Source of the DNA: Actinomycetota bacterium
GTDB lineage: Bacteria; Actinomycetota; Actinomycetes; Actinomycetales; Microbacteriaceae
DNA: 9,429 nucleotides
Reading direction: 5' to 3'
NCBI GenBank assembly: GCA_009703465.1
Contig: WLGC01000020.1
Coordinates: 1 to 9,429 of the forward strand
The notes below the pieces were generated by a model, which did not search any database, had not been told where the DNA came from, and was given only the letters and a program-made list of their open reading frames with translations. The translations under genes were made by a program, and so were the position numbers. Each line of letters begins with the position of its first letter. Position 1 is the stretch's first letter. Positions 7,166 through 9,429 of this stretch are shown piece by piece.

Positions 7166-8241
7166 CTAACTACCTGCTAACCGGCGGCGGAACAGCCGGG
7201 CATGTGAATCCACTTTTGTCGCTGGCCGATGAGATATCTAAGTCGGAGCCAGATGCAAAAATACTTGCACTCGGTACCCGCGAGGGCCTTGAAAGCAACT
7301 TGGTGCCGGCAAGGGGTTATGAACTATCTGTAATTCCTAGACTTCCGTTTCCAAGGAAACTTAATTTTTACGCAGTTAAGTTCCCATGGTTGTTTTTAGC
7401 AGCCGTCAAGCAGTGTAAATCCTTGATTGAGGCAAGAAAAATTGACGTCGTAGTTGGATTCGGTGGTTATGCCAGCGCACCCGCGTACCTCGCGGCAAAG
7501 CGAGCCGGTGTTCCAATTGTCATTCACGAAGCGAACGCCTTACCTGGCTGGGCCAATAAGTTCGGAAGTTCTTTTGCAAGCGCAGTTGGCGTCGCATTTA
7601 GAAATACTCCGCTGAAGAATGCAAAGTTCGTTGCCATGCCGCTTCGTCCTGAAATAACGAACTTGAGTTTTCCCAGAGATGGCAAATCGGCAAGGGAATA
7701 CTTCAGTCTCGATCCGGAGCAAACCACGCTGTTGGTTATTGGTGGCTCACTGGGTGCAAAAAAAATCAACGAAACAGTAATTGCCGCAAGGACAGTTTTG
7801 CTCGCCGCGGGAATTCAGGTGCTGCACGTATCTGGCTCTAGATCGGATTTTGAGGACCTGAGTGAGCCCGGCTATCAGAGAATCAAGTACTGCGATCGCA
7901 TGGACCTAGCTATTTCGGCCGCCAGTTTTGCGGTTTCTAGATCTGGTGCTGCCACCGTGTCTGAGTTCGCCGCCGCCGGCTTACCAGCGGTTTTTGTTCC
8001 ATATCCAATTGGCAATGGTGAGCAAACATTAAATGCTGCCGAATTAGTAAACGGTGGCGGTGCGTTTATGGTGCAAGATAAAGAATTCACCCCTGAGTAC
8101 ATAGCCAAGACCTTGGTGCCACTGATTTCAAACACTAAGCAGATAAATCAAATGGCAAGCACCGCGCGAGGAATCGGCGTGCTAGATGGAACAACTCGAC
8201 TGTTTCAAATGGTCCAAGGCGTCCTTCGGGCTAAAGCCTGA
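7162..8241 (+). CDS. murG: UDP-GlcNAc:lipid I N-acetylglucosaminyltransferase MurG
   Basis: This 359-residue GT-B glycosyltransferase sits at the inner face of the membrane and adds GlcNAc from UDP-GlcNAc to lipid I, giving lipid II. The N-terminal, lipid I-binding half has the glycine-rich loop GGGTAGHVNP at 8-17, GFGGYASAP at 99-107 and HEANALPGWAN from 122; HEAN in place of HEQN is common in actinobacteria. The C-terminal, UDP-GlcNAc-binding half has GGSLGA at 194-199, SRSGAATVSEFAAAGLP from 259, VPYP, and NGEQTLNA from 285. A hydrophobic and basic patch (LPFPRKLNFYAVKFPWLF) near 61-78 is placed as the membrane-contact region of MurG. The start is a TTG at 7162 that overlaps the ftsW stop as TTGA, with GGAG at 7152-7155 six bases upstream. 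It begins with TNYLLTGGGTAGH, as expected for the family, so no upstream start is needed. Length is normal. Confidence 0.97.
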   Translation: MTNYLLTGGGTAGHVNPLLSLADEISKSEPDAKILALGTREGLESNLVPARGYELSVIPRLPFPRKLNFYAVKFPWLFLAAVKQCKSLIEARKIDVVVGFGGYASAPAYLAAKRAGVPIVIHEANALPGWANKFGSSFASAVGVAFRNTPLKNAKFVAMPLRPEITNLSFPRDGKSAREYFSLDPEQTTLLVIGGSLGAKKINETVIAARTVLLAAGIQVLHVSGSRSDFEDLSEPGYQRIKYCDRMDLAISAASFAVSRSGAATVSEFAAAGLPAVFVPYPIGNGEQTLNAAELVNGGGAFMVQDKEFTPEYIAKTLVPLISNTKQINQMASTARGIGVLDGTTRLFQMVQGVLRAKA

Positions 8242-8262
8242 GTTATTCTTCAAGAGACGCCT

Positions 8263-8267
8263 AAGGA
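8263..8267 (+). promoter_or_regulatory. Ribosome binding site for murC
   Basis: AAGGA (extended AAGGAAG) lies 5 nt before ATG at 8273, inside the 31-nt murG-murC spacer. The spacer shows no hairpin followed by a T run and no promoter-like pair, so murC is probably read from the same transcript as murG. Confidence 0.8.
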
Positions 8268-8272
8268 AGTAA

Positions 8273-9429
8273 ATGATTAAGCCTGATTTCAGCCAACCGG
8301 TTCCGCTAGAACTTGGCAACGTACACTTTATTGGCATCGGCGGATCTGGAATGAGCGGAATTGCTCGAATTCTGATGGGTATGGGTCACCAGGTGACCGG
8401 AAGTGACCTGCGTGATACTGCCACCGTGGCTGAGCTTAGAAAACTAGGCGCAAAAATTTCAATCGGTCATGATAAAGAAAACCTTGGCAACCCCGATACT
8501 GTTGTTGTCACTTCAGCCCTTTGGCCAAATAATCCTGAGTATCTCCTTGCTAAGAGCCGAAATATTCCGGTGATTCATCGCTCTCAAGCGCTTGCATACC
8601 TGACAACAAAAAAACAGGTGATTGCAATTGCAGGAGCACACGGGAAGACAACCAGCACCGGAATGATCATCACCGGTTTGCTTGGGCTGAATCAAGACCC
8701 GAGTTTTGTAAATGGTGGCGTAATTGCAAGTATTGGCGCTTCATCCGGAAGCGGGACGGGCGACCTCTTTGTTTTAGAAGCAGATGAGTCGGACGGTTCT
8801 TTCTTGCACTACGACACTTCGGTGGCACTGATTACTAACGTCGATGCCGATCACCTGGATCACTACGGTAGCGAGGAAGCATTTGAGGCAGAGTTTGCTC
8901 GCTTTGCCCAGGGGGCTAAGAAATTTGTTGCGATTAGTTCTGATGACCCTGGCGCAATTCGCGTGCACCGGCTACTTAAGGACAAGCGAGTAATAACTTT
9001 TGGCCGAGCCGATGACGCACAGGTTCGCATTAGCAATCTTGACGCCAGCGGAGCTAGAGTATCTGTCACCTTGCACTACCAAGGTCAGGCACTGAACGCA
9101 CAGCTAGGCATCCCAGGCGAACATAACGCAGTTAATGCCGCTGGAGCGTTTGCGGTACTGGTGGGCCTTGGCTTTGAAGCGGCACGAGCCTTAGCTGCGA
9201 TTGAATCCTTTGCCGGCACTGAAAGAAGATTTGAGCTGCACGGTCAGCGTCGCAGCGTTTCGGTTTACGACGACTTTGCGCATCACCCAACGGAAGTATC
9301 GGCAGCGATAAAAGCAGCTCGCGCGGTAGTTGGCAATGGAAAAATAATCACAGTATTTCAACCGCATCTTTACAGCAGAACGCGCCTGATGGCAAAGGAA
9401 TTTGCTCAGGCTCTTGCAGCATCCGATCA
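8273..9429 (+). CDS. murC: UDP-MurNAc--L-alanine ligase MurC (3' truncated by window)
   Basis: The first 385 residues of MurC are present and the frame is open to the window edge. Family members are usually about 460-490 residues, so roughly the last 75-100 are missing. The enzyme adds L-Ala to UDP-MurNAc with ATP, the first ligase step of the pathway. The N-terminal domain has [14 protein letters not shown] from 18 and [10 protein letters not shown] from 80. The ATPase domain has the P-loop GAHGKTT at 121-127 (often GTHGKT), [10 protein letters not shown] from 168 and [11 protein letters not shown] from 189. Next come [11 protein letters not shown] from 282, RRFELHG from 318, [10 protein letters not shown] from 333 and FQPHLYSRT from 362, which opens the C-terminal domain. 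The ATG at 8273 has AAGGA at 8263-8267, five bases upstream. It is the only gene here set off by a real spacer (31 nt) from the one before. In actinobacteria ftsQ and ftsZ commonly follow, but this window cannot show that. Confidence 0.97.
   Translation, partial: MIKPDFSQPVPLELGNVHFIGIGGSGMSGIARILMGMGHQVTGSDLRDTATVAELRKLGAKISIGHDKENLGNPDTVVVTSALWPNNPEYLLAKSRNIPVIHRSQALAYLTTKKQVIAIAGAHGKTTSTGMIITGLLGLNQDPSFVNGGVIASIGASSGSGTGDLFVLEADESDGSFLHYDTSVALITNVDADHLDHYGSEEAFEAEFARFAQGAKKFVAISSDDPGAIRVHRLLKDKRVITFGRADDAQVRISNLDASGARVSVTLHYQGQALNAQLGIPGEHNAVNAAGAFAVLVGLGFEAARALAAIESFAGTERRFELHGQRRSVSVYDDFAHHPTEVSAAIKAARAVVGNGKIITVFQPHLYSRTRLMAKEFAQALAASD

Noticed and set aside
8242..8272. Possible terminator or promoter in the murG-murC spacer
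   Set aside because: It offers only a short CTTC/GAAG pairing without a stable stem or a T run, and there is no room for a full promoter. It reads as a plain spacer holding the murC ribosome site.
1..9429. A hidden accessory or novel system inside the window
   Set aside because: Every stretch is accounted for by eight standard dcw genes in canonical order. There are no insertions, unknown genes, repeats or composition breaks that would point to an extra system.

Overview
The window is an uninterrupted stretch of a division and cell wall (dcw) cluster. All genes lie on the + strand: ftsI (3' end only), murE, murF, mraY, murD, ftsW, murG and murC (5' part only). Almost every base is coding. 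The junctions are 1-4 nt overlaps or gaps of 2-5 nt, and the one larger spacer is the 31 nt between murG and murC. I see no terminator, convincing promoter, RNA gene, mobile element, CRISPR array or other sign of insertion, so this looks like the middle of one long operon.

Organism: several features suggest an actinobacterium, most likely of the family Microbacteriaceae. These are the ftsI-murE-murF-mraY-murD-ftsW-murG-murC order, the MurG HEAN motif, the MurD GGLLKG motif, the MraY loop with CYQVRDPLD, and a MurE with SAQ, HHPR and GHQ in place of SSH, DNPR and GHE. Spot counts on three 60-base lines gave about 40-55% G+C. That is low for the family and would fit a small-genome aquatic lineage of the Rhodoluna/Aquiluna kind. 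This placement is inferred from remembered family patterns, not from a database search.

Layout: 1-372 is the C-terminal end of the septal transpeptidase FtsI (PBP3). From 375 to 3328, MurE and MurF are the third and fourth amino-acid ligases of the UDP-MurNAc-peptide pathway. MraY (3325-4425) moves the finished phospho-MurNAc-pentapeptide to the lipid carrier, giving lipid I. MurD (4431-5894) adds D-Glu. FtsW (5894-7165) is the septal glycan polymerase that pairs with FtsI. MurG (7162-8241) adds GlcNAc to make lipid II. MurC (8273 to the window edge) adds the first residue, L-Ala. Together the genes cover all four Mur ligases, both lipid-linked steps, and the FtsW/FtsI polymerase-crosslinker pair.

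I found no undescribed system. The point most worth a second look is MurE: two positions that contact meso-diaminopimelate in the E. coli enzyme are changed (N to H, E to Q). This suggests that a diamino acid other than meso-DAP, or another amino acid, is added at stem position 3. That would agree with the varied peptidoglycan known in Microbacteriaceae.
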